A stretch of DNA of 64,000 bases from Arctopsyche grandis. Taxonomy: Eukaryota > Arthropoda > Insecta > Trichoptera > Hydropsychidae. The DNA lies in contig NC_135360.1 of assembly GCF_051622035.1 (NCBI RefSeq), positions 3,841,501 through 3,905,500 on the forward strand. The letters are read 5' to 3'. Positions 23,792-35,375 of the stretch are shown in pieces; the first letter of the stretch is position 1; every line of letters starts with the position of its first letter. Under the pieces are notes generated by a model. The model was not told where the DNA came from, did no database searches, and worked only from the letters and a program-made list of their open reading frames with translations. Position numbers and translations under genes: made by a program.

Positions 23792-24496
23792 AGTATTTTC
23801 TTCGACGCTTTCTTCGGCCACAGGAAAAAACAAAAAATATAATAAACAGGTCGTTGCTAAAAAGTTGCAAAAAAAATAGTTGACAGCGATTCAAAGGTAA
23901 ACCGCATGCTAAAGTAGCACCGATATATGTTTAATATACGAAAAATCTATCAGAACTATTAGAAAAATATACAAATAAATAGTCAATTAAAACAGCACAA
24001 TAACAAAGTTTTTATATTCACAAATCTGCCGTTACAATTAACTGATACGTCAGTTCAGGACCATGCTCATGTTCCGTAATATGCTAGTTACGTATCCGAA
24101 ATAGCAGTAACCGACACAGTCTAATCATATAATACAGCAGTACATAACGAAAGTGCTGCCATGTGCATATGAATATTTTCGGAAACGTCATATTGTAAAA
24201 ATACTAACTTAACGATACAACTCAAGCAATATTACGCCGTATTATGATCTCACCCTGTACTTGTCCAAAACAAACAACACGAACGTGTCGGAAACGGACG
24301 GTGCTGTATGAATAGTAGTAGTATTTTTCGTGCAGTGTTGTGCTGAGCTGTTGGCTTCCAGTGCTGGGAAATATAAACGGACCTTACGTGTATGTATGAC
24401 GAGCCAGAATGTTAAATTACAGAAAACGCAAATATCGGAAGGCAAAGATCGAAAATCGAAAGATCTTAAGTCGAAAGATCAAAATAAAGGTTGCAT
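23792..24496. other. Non-genic stretch
   Basis: No exon recognised. 24400-24480 ('acagaaaacgcaaatatcgg', 'gaaaatcgaaagatctta') matches the left terminal repeat of the element at 56716-57012, so it belongs to that family. Confidence 0.5.
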
Positions 24497-24693
24497 GGTA
24501 AACGGCACATACTCACGTACATACTCACTTAATTTGCGCGAGCAGGATATAACAGGAACAAGAGGAACGGGCTTTTCCTCCCGTATTAATGTGCGCGCGC
24601 AGAATACGGGAGGAAAAGCCTGTTCCTCTTGTTCTTGTTGTACCCTGCTCGCGGAAATTAAGTGAGTATGTACGTGAGTATGTACCGTTTACC
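24497..24693. repeat. 91-bp-arm palindrome, member of a fold-back family
   Basis: The left arm 24497-24587 and right arm 24603-24693 are imperfect complements ('ggtaaacggcacatactcac' against 'gagtatgtaccgtttacc') around a 15-bp GC-rich centre, 'gtgcgcgcgc'. The same left arm occurs at 56790-56880. Confidence 0.85.
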
Positions 24694-25609
24694 AGTTATT
24701 TTCCGAGAATGAAATTGAATGTTTAAAATGTGTTGGAATATGTACTGACGGTGCAGCAGCTATGACTGGGAAAATATCGGGATTTAAAGCTGAAGTAAAA
24801 AAGGTATACTCTGATGCGAAACATCTTCACTGCATAATACATAGAGAACATCTAGTTTTTCGACATATATGTATGTTGTGAACTCAGTAAAGTTTTAAAT
24901 GAAGTTGTGTCAATAGTAAATTTTGTGAAAAGTAATGCTTTAAATACAAGATTATTTAGCATTTTGTGCAAAGAGATGGATTCATTGCACGGAGTTTTAC
25001 TGTATCATACTGAAGTACGATGGCTATCTCGTGGGAAGGTTTTAAAACGAGTTGTAGAACTTATTGACGAACTTCCCCTCTTTCTTCACGATAAAAAACC
25101 AGATCTCGCTTCTTTATTTTTAGATGATAAGTGGGTGTGTTTTGCATCTTATTTGGCGGTTTTTTTCATAGAGTCAATGAATTAAATCTTTCGCTTCAGG
25201 GAAAAGAAAGCAACATTTTAATAATGAACATAAAACTTCAAACTTTCCAACAAAAGCTTTCTTTGTGGTCAAAAGGTATTAGTTAAGGATGCACGGAGAT
25301 ATTTTCGTATTTGAATGATTTTCTAACGAATAATGAAATATCACTGTCGACTTCAGTGAAAAATGTTATACTTGGTCACGTGGTCGAATCGATACTATTT
25401 TTCAAAAAATATTTCCCAAACTTGAATGAGGATGAAAGGAACAATTGGATAAGAACACCATTTGCCAAGTTCTTAAAATATGATCATATTACGACAGCCC
25501 AAGAAGAGTTGATTGATATCAGATCAGATAATTTGCTTGAAGTAGAATTTAATGAAAAAAGTATATACTCTTATTCCTTAAGTACTCTTATTCCTTTCGT
25601 GACTACGTA

Positions 25610-26243
25610 AAGTCTGTTCAAGGAACGAGCGACCTGGGTGACAGTATTAGTGTATATACATGCAGTGGTCATTTGTAGTCACCGGACCCAGAAGGTGCCG
25701 CGTATTGTTCAAAGGTTGTAAATGCATTGTTAAAGGTTTGCCGAACCTTTTTTACAAAGGATTTACAACAATGGAACAATGGATAGCACTGTGACTATCC
25801 GGTGTCTAGTCATTAGTTTCGCTTCGGCGTTTGACGTAGGAGGACGTATCTTCGCTTTTTCTTACACGGTGGTTACAAAGTTCCCCACACATAAGTAATA
25901 TAAAAAAAATTGTTAGCATTTTTTTCAACAATGTAAAAGTATAGGTATAATACAGTCGTGCATGATGTAGTTGTGCGGCATGTGCGCTCCGGTATTTCCC
26001 TCCGCCAAAACCAGATAATAATCCAAAAAAACCCGTCAATTCCAGAAATAAATAAATTAAAGAAATAAAAAAATAAAGAGATATAAATAAATTTAGATAA
26101 CAAAAAAGTTCCTTTTGTTTCATTTTTGAGATAAACTTTAAAAAATTTATATATGTATATACATATATGCGTAACGCATACTTTGCAATCAACCGGTAGT
26201 TACGAACACTGTCAACCAGGTCGCTCGTTTCTTGAACAGACTC
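25610..26243. mobile_element. TA-target DNA element (mariner-like) inside the hAT pseudogene
   Basis: Terminal inverted repeats AGTCTGTTCAAGGAACGAGC on the left and, read inwards from the right, AGTCTGTTCAAGAAACGAGC, continuing for about 35 bp. TA lies at 25608-25609 and 26244-26245. Removing the element with one TA joins the hAT frame correctly across the site, which supports these exact borders. No transposase is seen, so it is non-autonomous. Confidence 0.85.
25676..25808. mobile_element. hAT-type MITE, copy 3 (reversed), inside the TA element
   Basis: Related to the 102-bp elements at 10407 and 12857, reversed and with a small internal expansion (133 bp). It is flanked by GTCATTTG (25668-25675) and GTCATTAG (25809-25816), an 8-bp duplication with one change. 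Confidence 0.82.
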
Positions 26244-26619
26244 TACCTATGCGAAACAGCATTTTCGTCATTACTTATATTAAAAAATAAGCAAAGGTCA
26301 TGCCTTTCCACGGAGACTTTGGAAGATGCTTAGCGAGTTAGGATTTCTGACATTGAACCCGATATCGATTTGTTATGTAAAAACATGCGACCTCATCTAT
26401 CGCATTAAATTGTTTCATGTGTGTATATTTTTTATTTAAAAAAAAGGTTTTTAAGCAAGTTCCTATAATTTTGTGCTGAATATAAATATGTGTATTATAA
26501 TTGTAATAATTACTGCCAAATAAACCTTTTAACTAGAAAAAAATTTTTTAGGGGCCGGGAATTAATTCTTCAGATTTAGGGGGTCGTGACAAGAAAGTAA
26601 TTGGGAAGCACTGTTCTAA

Positions 26620-26735
26620 CCGACCCAATTTATTGATATCAATGCATCAAGAAACTAGTTTGATTTTTTCTTGTTAGAACAATCATAATAATGCCGCAGA
26701 ACATCGGTTAAGAACCACTGACAAACCACTGAGAT
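26620..26735. repeat. Repeat shared with 15170-15300
   Basis: Same order of 'tttattgatatcaatg', 'ttcttgttagaacaatcata' and 'ggttaagaaccactg' as at 15178-15290. The hAT pseudogene ends directly against it, so the hAT element probably inserted into this repeat. Confidence 0.6.
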
Positions 26736-27448
26736 ATGTATGTGATTCCCTCACAGCATTAACAGTCACTCCTAGATAGCTGGCGAACGTAGTAAGATTG
26801 TTGGTTATATTTATAACGTTCATATTATCGGTTGCTTTAAATTAGATTTATTATTTTTATGTATATGTATTTTAAACTAAGTTGTAATACAGTTTACTGT
26901 AAAATTAAATTAAACGACTACATAATATACTAAATGTATCTCATGAAATCATCAAATTAAAAAATAATCTACTCCATAATCTTAGAATATGATGCAGTTT
27001 ATTGTCTCAAGATAGAAGATTATAAACATATACATGTATATAGTATCTAGACCTATGAACTTTTGTACTTAAAGTCATTATTATACATGCAACGCTCCAT
27101 ATAAACAAACCGGTTATTATTGACAAGATTGGTCACTGTTTAATCAATTTTTAATCAAACCCAACGTATAACTAACCTAACCTTCCTCCATTCCTAATCA
27201 CATCAATCATAATACATAGTTGAATATATTAGTTGAAATATTATAGTCGTTGGCCATGCTTACTAAAATAATAATCTCATGCAATTGCGGAGTACCTGTC
27301 TTGTGTGCTTTGTTCACTATTAACTTGTTCAATTAGTGCTTATGTATTTTTTTTTAATACAAATGGCCAATGATTATCTCATGGATCACGACTGCAATAT
27401 TTCCATTACATACGTATTGTTGTTTCTAGTTCTACATTAAAAATAATA
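26736..27448 (+). other. Upstream region of UGT gene B
   Basis: No exon. It includes 27236-27290, which is shared with 18236-18330. A promoter must lie nearby but cannot be singled out. Confidence 0.4.
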
Positions 27449-30400
27449 ATGAAGCATTCGAGAATATTACTCGGAATACTATTTGTGTGTATTTCACTGG
27501 CTAATGGCTCCAAAATTCTCAAAGTATGCTTGGCGCCTTCAAAAAGTCATCATATCCTGTGCCAAGGTGTGGTTGACACATTAGCAGACAGTGGACATGA
27601 AGTTAGTACCTTAATTAAGTTTAAATAAAATGCATTAAATGACCAAAAACAGTCGAATTTGGTTTTTGCGAGCCGAAATTTTCTTATTTATAGCTGTTAC
27701 TAGAAATGTCAGTAATGCGTTAAATTTATCTACATTTTTTTTAGTTAATATCAACGTCAATATATGTACTTACAAAAACGATAAAGTATCAAATACTAAA
27801 TATAATATTTATTTTAAATTAAAAAAATTTTTGCAATTTCATTTTTCTTTTTTACACGTCTATCCAGATAATGAGTTCGTAATAAGCAATATTTTGATTG
27901 TACATACATATATGAATAATACGTATAAATTTTAGGTCACCTTCATCAATACTTTTGCTTCTAACGGTAAAAAATATAAGGAAATTACGATCAGCGAACT
28001 GTCGAACTCGTTACGTAATACACTTTTATTATTCTAGAATGTTGAGTTTCTCAAATTAGTAGTCAAAAGATGAACTAATTATATGTGTATTTATTTACAG
28101 AAAAACACCATGCCGGATTTAAGACAAACCATATGTCAAAAGTAGGACTAGTAAATGTATTACCTCTATGGCAGCAGGAAGTAACTAGCACATTTTTTAA
28201 TCATCCTAAAATCGTCGACTTCTTCGCTGATAAAAATCAAAAGTTTGATCTCGTCATCATCGAATACTTTATGAATGAAATGTTCATTGGGTGAGATATG
28301 TTTTAAATTAATATTAACATAATATGTAATTAACAGTCAAGTTTTGTATAATTTTTCAATTTCACAATGAAATCTGGACAAACAATATTAATATAAATTA
28401 CCTATAAGTATTATCCTCTTCGGGCATATGTATATATGTACATATATAATATTGAAAAAAAGTGCCGATTCAGATAAATAATGAAAAAGTTCAATTACCA
28501 AATTCAACTCTTTATGAACTTTTCCTTTATTGCCTAGGCAACCGACTACAAGAGACTATAAATAATTCAATAAATAATGAAAGAGTTCAATTACAAAATT
28601 CAACTCTCTATGAACTTTTCCTTTATTGCCTAGGCAACCAACTACAAGAGATTATAAAAAAAAGTATATAAACCTTTCTGTTTATGCCCAAAAAGAAAAG
28701 AGAAGGGTGGAGATATATGTATCTAAATCAACAGGCAATTTTTCTATGATTTCCAATTTTAAATTGAAATCTGGACAAACAATATTAATGTAAATTATCT
28801 ATGTATATATATTGTCCTCTTCGGGCATATGTAATATTGAAAAAAAGTGCCGACTCATCGAAAGAGTTAAATTACCAAATTAAAGTCTCATGAACTCTTC
28901 CTTTATTTCCTAGGCAACCAACGACACGAATAAATATAATATAAAACCAATTTGTTTTCAATTAAAAGCGAATGAATTTTTACTATACATTTTTATTATC
29001 TTTATCTTAATCTCCTAAATGTATTTTTATCTGGTTTTTTTTTCTCTTCTCTCTGTTATATTTTCGACAATTGGGGCGCATTAGGGATTCCTGTAATGCC
29101 ACAATTATATTAATGTATAATTATACAAATATATTAATATAAATACATTTAAGATATTTCAATATTCACGTAGTTAGAAATAGAGGTATGCATGATCATA
29201 AAACTAGCAATATGAATAGGAGTGGCGTAGCGTGAATTCCTGTTGCCCCCCCCCCCCCCGCAAAATATTTTAAGGCGCCCTCCCCCCATATATTCATATT
29301 ATTTACTTACAGCAAAATAACTTTCCATATTAATAATTTTACGTATCGGTATATGTACCTATGTATATATCGAAGTGCATTAATAGTTTAATCTGCACAA
29401 CCAACATGCAGTGCACAATCTGTTTATTTTATGTTTTTCCTTAAAAACTTCCCACCTGTTAATGATGACAGCGAAAAATGTATAAATTTATAAATTTAAT
29501 TGGTTTTAATCATATAATTTTGTTTTATTGTTTACACATTGAAAAAGTATATACAATAATAAGAAAGAATTCTCAGCAAATAGGTTGAAAAGTGGCACTG
29601 ACGTTCAAACGATGGAAAAAGACGGCAGTCTTCTAGCCCTATTGGCATAGATCAATTACACAATGAGGATGAATTCAAAATATGTATGATAATGTATGTA
29701 AATACATATAGTACTAATAGGTTGAAAAATAAGTGAAGTTCTCAAAAAAGTTACGGAACAAATTAAAAAATCAGTGAAAAAGGCGCGCTTAGTGACGACC
29801 CCCAGGTATCGCCCCCCCCCCCCCCCCCCCCCCCGCGTTGCGGGGTCTGCGGGCGCGGTAGCAACGCCACTGTTATAGGTAGAGTTAAATTAATTAGGGT
29901 TAAGAAAGCAAAAACACATGGGTTCTTAAATTTATAACACCCTTCCTGAGAACATTAGAAGTGCTAAAACATTAGTGACTTCTTGAAGGGAGATAATGGT
30001 TACCTTTGTGGAAGATGTAATAAAATTAAGATCGATAGTTAAAATACATATATATGTACTATGTGGGTTAATTCTAGTTATTAATTTAATTTTGTTATTT
30101 TTTTAATGTATGTTATTATAAGTAATTTGCTATTAAATAAGTAAATAAATAAATATGTCGGGAGCTCGTCTTTTCAGGCTCGGAATTCGATATAAATGTC
30201 CCGTGGTAATTCTGTCATCTGTGAGCTTAATGCCGTGGTTGGCCACGATGACCAGCAATCCGCTGTCCATAGAAACAGTTCCTAATATGTTCACGCCGTT
30301 TACAACCAATATGAGTTTAAAAGAAAGAGTCATCAATACGCTTGCAACAATAGGCGCAGAAATCTTGGGAAGGTGAGTCCTGGCTTTCCATTTTTGACTT

Positions 30401-32616
30401 ATCTTTATTTTGAACTTTCTGGGACTACGTAGTAGATCCATTATTTAATTTGATTAATATTAAAAAGTATCACATTTGTGTTCGATTACAATTTAGAAAA
30501 GTCGTTTTTCGTGTTAAATCAGATTTTTCTTGGATCCAACATCAAGGAAATTATATGCTGAATATATGCCCGAAGAAGCCAATTTGGTGCCATTTGAAGA
30601 TTTAAGGAAGCACATTTCCATAGTATTTGTAAACAGTCATCCTTCTATTGGATTAGCTCGTCCTCTGCTACCGAATACGATTGAAATTGGCGGATATCAC
30701 ATTGCAGATCCTAAACCATTACCCGAAGTAATAAAATGATTTATTGCATAGTTTCTTTTATTTAAATTTCACATTTGCGTCCATGTAGTTCAAATCTTGA
30801 AAAAAGAAAGTTATAAGCTTTAAAAAAAGGTTCTTGTCTCTTAATATGTACATTCCAATGCTACAGGATCTTCAAGAAGTGATAGACTCGGCCAAGCATG
30901 GTGTCATCTTTTTCAGCATGGGTAGTAATTTGAAAAGTAAAGATATGGACGTCGAATTGAGACAAAATATTCTCAAAGTGTTATCAGGCTTCAAAGAAAC
31001 CGTGCTATGGAAATTTGAAGAAGATCTACCGGACAAGCCAAAAAACGTCATCATCCGTAAATGGATGCCACAGTCGAGCATTTTGGGTAAACCAAATCCA
31101 TATTATTGATACACTAAATGATCCAACTTTATATGGTAACACTTACTAGTATATTTTCAGCACATAAAAATGTCAAGTTGTTCATTTCTCACGGTGGACT
31201 TTTGAGTGTAACCGAGGCGACTTACTTTGGTGTACCATTGCTCGCTATACCAGTATTTGGAGATCAGTTCCACAATGCCATGACTGTGTCAGAGAAAGGA
31301 CAGGGTGTCATGCTGTCTCTCAGCAATATAACTGAAGTTTCGTTGAAGTGGTCTATCAATGAGGTTATAAGCAATCCAAAGTAAGTTAAATATTGCATCA
31401 TGTATTCTTTCAGATACACCTAAATCTGACATATTATGTTTTCATCTTCCTTTTTGATAATCTGTTTAAGGAATCTCAATACTCTCTCATTTTCTTATCG
31501 AACGTATTGATTTGAACTCGTCTGTTAATTCTAAGCTTTCTGGATCGCCCCACATATCTTTTACTTACTAGAATAACCCGACTAATTTAATCGAGATCTT
31601 TCAATAGCGGTTAATGGATCAATTCCTATATCTGTGTTACATTTATTTTATAGCAGCATAGGTCGATCGTTAAGCTTCTGCTTAGCGTCGAGAGGCGCCG
31701 GGTTCGATCCTTGGGCCCGGCCTCGAATGAAAATGAATTTTATTATGAGTATGCTGTTGGTTAGACCAACGTTTGAGTATGCTGTCGGTTAGACCTGGAT
31801 TTGTGACTTCAGGTTGATCGTTTCCTATCAGAGTTTGCCAATTTTCTCTGATTTCACTGTTGAAACGGTTCCCGGAAAAAAATTGGCTAAAAAATCCCTC
31901 CTATACGATATGTCACCTATAATTTGTGTATAAATTGATGGATGTCTCATTGATTTGCGAGTTTTACAGTGTCTCGTAATTCAGTGATTTATATAAAAAA
32001 AAATGCTGAATTGTAATTTGTAAATTTGTAATTGGCCAGGAAGGCGCATTGGGGTTTACCTGTAAGGCCTTCCTGGTATATATGTAAAATAAAATAAAAT
32101 AAAATAAAATAAATAAAATACCACGTACCATCTCCTAGACTTGTAACTAGGATCAATGTAATAATCTCTGCTGGAATTGAAACCTCCATATCCTATTGAC
32201 ACACATTTTTGTTTTGATAACTAAGTATTAACAGGACAAATGTTGACACTATTGTTTTAAAGACTCCATTATTGAAGGTTTTTGATACAAACGTATTATT
32301 TTATTTTAGATACAACGAAATCGCTAAGATGAATCAGAAAATATTTCATGATAGACCAATGAAGCCACGGGAACTGCTAGCGTTTTATGTCGATCATATT
32401 ATAAGAACAAAAGGTGCCAACTATTTGTCACCTCCGTCACTGCCACGTGCCTCGCAGTTGCTGTTAGACGTTGCTGCAGTTATCCTTATTCCATTAGTGT
32501 CGATAGCATTCTTGTTCGCATTTATTTGCCGAAAATTATGTTGCAGAAAATCAGCAAAGGAAAACAAAAAATCATCAAGCAGAAAAGAAATCAGCAAAGG
32601 AAAGAAAAAAAATTAA
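27449..32616 (+). CDS. UDP-glycosyltransferase, gene B of the cluster (8 exons, 522 aa)
   Basis: Exons: 27449-27601, 27936-28014, 28101-28290, 30178-30372, 30523-30727, 30867-31086, 31161-31380, 32310-32616. Lengths of exons 2-7 equal those of genes A and C, and all phases join. The start is the ATG opening 'MKHSRILLGILFVCISLANG', a signal peptide. 'APSKSHHILC' holds the likely catalytic His; 'FDLVIIEYFMNE' has Glu where the family usually has a catalytic Asp. The donor-site signature runs from 'WMPQSSIL' through 'FISHGGLLSVTEATYFGVPL' to 'FGDQFHNA'. A C-terminal membrane helix is followed by a Lys/Ser-rich tail ending KKKN, a dilysine ER signal, longer than in A and C. AATAAA lies at 32634. 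Introns 3 and 7 hold LINE, hAT-like and SINE insertions. Confidence 0.93.
28365..28935. repeat. Nested tandem duplications in UGT B intron 3
   Basis: A segment with 'aaatctggacaaacaatatt', 'cctcttcgggcatatg' and 'aaaaaaagtgccgac' occurs near 28370-28470 and again near 28765-28860. Inside, a roughly 106-bp unit containing 'cttttcctttattgcctagg' is doubled (about 28478 and 28584), with a third, diverged copy near 28866-28930. The open frame across the unit is a by-product of the repeat. Confidence 0.8.
29040..29115 (+). mobile_element. LINE 3' tail, short fragment
   Basis: Hairpin at 29069-29106 ('aattggggcgcattagg' against 'cctgtaatgccacaatt'), preceded by a T-rich stretch. Only the last part of the element is present. 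Confidence 0.6.
29221..29871. mobile_element. hAT-like non-autonomous element with long C runs
   Basis: Left end AGTGGCGTAGCG, right end GCAACGCCACT. The flanks share ATAGG (TGAATAGG and GTTATAGG), an imperfect 8-bp duplication. Two runs of C (29247-29260 and about 29813-29834) lie near the ends. It lies in intron 3 of UGT B. Confidence 0.5.
31640..32118 (+). mobile_element. tRNA-derived SINE with a LINE-type 3' hairpin
   Basis: The head (about 31655-31720) contains GGGTTCGATCC, a good RNA polymerase III B box, after a tRNA-like stretch. The body has 'gttggttagacc' and 'gttgaaacggttcc'. The end is the hairpin CCAGGAAGGC...GCCTTCCTGG (32036-32076) and an AAAATAAAATAAAATA tail. A truncated reversed copy lies at 43636-43856. 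It sits in intron 7 of UGT B. Confidence 0.85.
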
Positions 32617-32633
32617 TATTAAATGACAATGAA

Positions 32634-32639
32634 AATAAA
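32634..32639 (+). terminator. Polyadenylation signal of UGT gene B
   Basis: AATAAA 18 nt after the end of the coding region. Confidence 0.65.
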
Positions 32640-32780
32640 ATGTATGTACATATATACATATAATATATGTATATTAAAATTTATTTGCTCTTGATGAAAA
32701 GTTAAAATATATTAAAAATGCCTATGAGCTATTTATATGACTGACTATTACTTATGTACATGTTCATATATCACCATAGA

Positions 32781-34440
32781 CAGTGGCGGACTGGCCATAC
32801 AAGCGAACATGCCCGATGGCATGTGGGCCCCACTATCTGTTAGAAAATATGGGCCCTCAGTAAAATTAAATAACTTTTTAATTATTTCACGTGTGTAAAA
32901 ATTTATAGGATATTGCACTTTGGGACCTAAAGTTTGGGCATTTCAACAAAACAAATTTTTTACGATATACACAAACAACTAATACCTGCTTTAACAGTCC
33001 AAGGATCGGTTAACTTTTTTTATTAGGCTCGAAATGTAAGTTTCAACATTTGCGTGGGCCCTTTTGCCGGGCCTATTTCCAACCTCAAGATTATGCATAC
33101 CTATGTAATAACTACCTAATGAAATAAAAATAGGAATAAACAAATTTCCGTGAATAATATAAACTGAATTGCTTAAAACAATTTTGATAGGACGATTCAT
33201 CATCAACCAGCGATTTAAATTTACTTCATACTTTCAAAATAACATTTGATTATGCTTCGACGATATAGTAAGATTTAAATACACAATTTTAAACAGTTTC
33301 CGAATATAAAATCTATTCCTAATCTAGACACATCCATGTATATAGAAATATAGGATAGGGGCTCCCTCCCCAAAATCCCGATTTTCGATTAACATTAATT
33401 GAAAATATTATGCATTTTTTTCAGGGACGTAATTTGGGGGGGAGGCATATGGGGGCACTCGCCCCCCTAAATTAAGGAAAAGTGTGAATATTATGAATTC
33501 AATTACTAATGAGATACTATGGATCTACATTTATTTCTTATGTATGTTACTTTTGGGTAACTAATAAAATAATCGCTGCTATGTGTTTTGAAAAAAAAAA
33601 AGATTTTATTATTTCGAAACAAGTATATTTTGGTTTTTAAGTGGTATGCCTTGGGTAAAATTCTTAGAAATTGTTCATCCTATAGAGCGAATCGTGAGAA
33701 AGGTCCCCTTTACTTTATTTTGTCTCAAAAACAGATGTGTAACGTTTATTTTTCCGAAAGTTCGTATATTAACGTGATCAGTGATCGATTCTGGTTCAAA
33801 TTTTCGCACGATCACAAAACTTTATCTATTGTTATTACGTACATATGTACATAGATAAAGTGAAAAGATATTCGGTAGAAATTAAGATAGTTTTTTAGTG
33901 ACTCAGTTAGATGGTCGATTTTTGTTGATCATGTGTAGATTATTGGAAAAAAATTTTCGCCTGCGGCGCTTTTTTCGCTTTCTACATAATATTTTTTTAT
34001 AATTATTTTTTTAAAAATAAGCTTATTTTTTTCATATTTTATAACTCAATAAGGTTTATGCAAAGAATATTTTCCATTTTTATTCCAATATAAAAAAGAT
34101 TTTTTGAAAAAAAATTCGATTTGACCAATCTTTGCCTGCCCCCCCAAGAAAAAGCTGAAATGACGTCCCTGAGTGTTTTCTACCGAAAGTAAAAGCCGCT
34201 TTTATGCCGCATTCTTTTATGATACATTTTATTTACCTAGGACAAGAGTTAGAACGAAATATACAATGTAATTTATGGATCTATTTTGCTTTTGCCATTT
34301 TTCTTGTACCTAAATTTGTTTATTCCCATTTTTGAAAAGAAAATTTTGTTATATGGGGGGGGGGGAGACAAATTTGTTTAACCTTGGGGGGCCCCCTTTG
34401 ACTCCTGGCATGCACTAATTTCAGTCCCAATCCACCACTG
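32781..34440. mobile_element. hAT-type element with perfect 8-bp duplication, hosting another element
   Basis: Left end CAGTGGCGGACTGG, right end CCAATCCACCACTG. The octamer ACCATAGA flanks it exactly at 32773-32780 and 34441-34448. A second element (33422-34171) is inserted within. No transposase is recognisable, so the outer element is non-autonomous. It lies between UGT B and UGT C. Confidence 0.9.
33422..34171. mobile_element. Nested hAT-like element
   Basis: Left end CAGGGACGTAATTTGGGGG, right end GAAATGACGTCCCTG. The flanking octamers ATTTTTTT and AGTGTTTT agree at 6 of 8 positions. Its ends resemble those of the element in UGT A' exon 6 (CAGGGGC...GCCCCTG). Confidence 0.7.
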
Positions 34441-34449
34441 ACCATAGAT

Positions 34450-34720
34450 CTAGAATAGACTAGATATGGCATAACAACAAATTTCGTTGGAGATCTTGTC
34501 GCCACTAACTGAGGGGTGCGGGGGGAAGTTGGGGGAAAAAAAGGTTTTCTTCCCTACGACGCAGCGGTCGGCGTTTTTTTTACTTCCCCCCGATAGTTAA
34601 ACCCCCCGCACCCCTCAGTTAGTGACGAAATGATTAAAAGATCTCCGCAATCGACCTTTCCTACTTAGAAGCTACTAACCTACTGAGAGAAAAGTGTGCA
34701 TGCGCCATGTATTTTGCATG
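34450..34720. repeat. Inverted-repeat fragment related to 58880-60420
   Basis: 'gccactaactgaggggtgcg' near 34501 pairs with 'cgcacccctcagttagtg' near 34608. Similar sequence is at 60345-60385, and 34640-34700 matches the reverse of 58890-58950 ('tctcagtag', 'cttctaagtagga'). It looks like a deleted relative of the larger element in the acyltransferase intron. Confidence 0.6.
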
Positions 34721-35375
34721 CGCCAAAAAGGAGACCAGTATAAACCGTGAGGGCGGATCTATGTATTATACATCTATGTATACCACACATTGTTGCTTGA
34801 TACAAATTATATCTATAAGTATGTACATATTCGCTTTTTGCCTCCTTTAACGCATGTCCACCTTTCAAAACTCAATTTTAAAAAGTCACCAACATCATGT
34901 ATTTTTATTTAACACCCTTTAGTCAGTTTTGACACTATCTGATAAGGGTGTAATCTATTTTAACTTTGGTCATGTTTTTGTAGCGATTTTTGATAAGTGA
35001 TATGAGATGTGTAACAACTCTTATTTCCAACACGGTTTGCCAGATAAGTTATCAGATTTATAATTACGATTCAGAACTCTGATCAGTTTAATCAGTCACA
35101 TTTCGTGAACGGTTGCTGCAGGTTATTATCAATATTAATTATTAGGATTAACGTCGTGCCGCTTATCTACTTACTTTATAATTTTATCCATTATGAATTG
35201 CATAAAATATAATGAAACGATTTAATTTTTCAATTAATTATACAAGTCATTCAATTCTCTGATCTTAAAATAGATTGTTTTGCTAACATAGTATTTGGTT
35301 TTGTTATCTCTGAAAAATATTTTATAGATAAATGTTAAACCACATATTAAAATATTTTAGGTACAATTATAAAAA
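34721..35375 (+). other. Upstream region of UGT gene C
   Basis: No exon recognised. AT-rich, with no promoter element that can be named with confidence. Confidence 0.4.

Larger units (their letters stand above)
24710..26615 (+). pseudogene. hAT transposase pseudogene (ZBED-like), interrupted
   Basis: Pieces in order: 'GICTDGAAAMTG' and 'HLHCIIHREHLVF' (about 24740-24880), 'TEVRWLSRGKVLKRV' (25010-25060), then a segment to 'STLIPFVTT' at 25609. After an inserted element comes 'CETAFSSLLILKNKQRSCLS' (26248-26310) and 'IEPDIDLLCKNMRPHLSH' to a stop near 26405. These blocks are typical of hAT transposases of the ZBED5/SCAND3 type. Several frameshifts and stops make it inactive. The right end reads GAAGCACTG at about 26607-26615. 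The left end was not found, and a palindrome lies just upstream. Confidence 0.85.

Noticed and set aside
31655-31725. Functional tRNA gene
   Set aside because: A B box is present, but the cloverleaf is not complete and an A-tailed SINE body follows.
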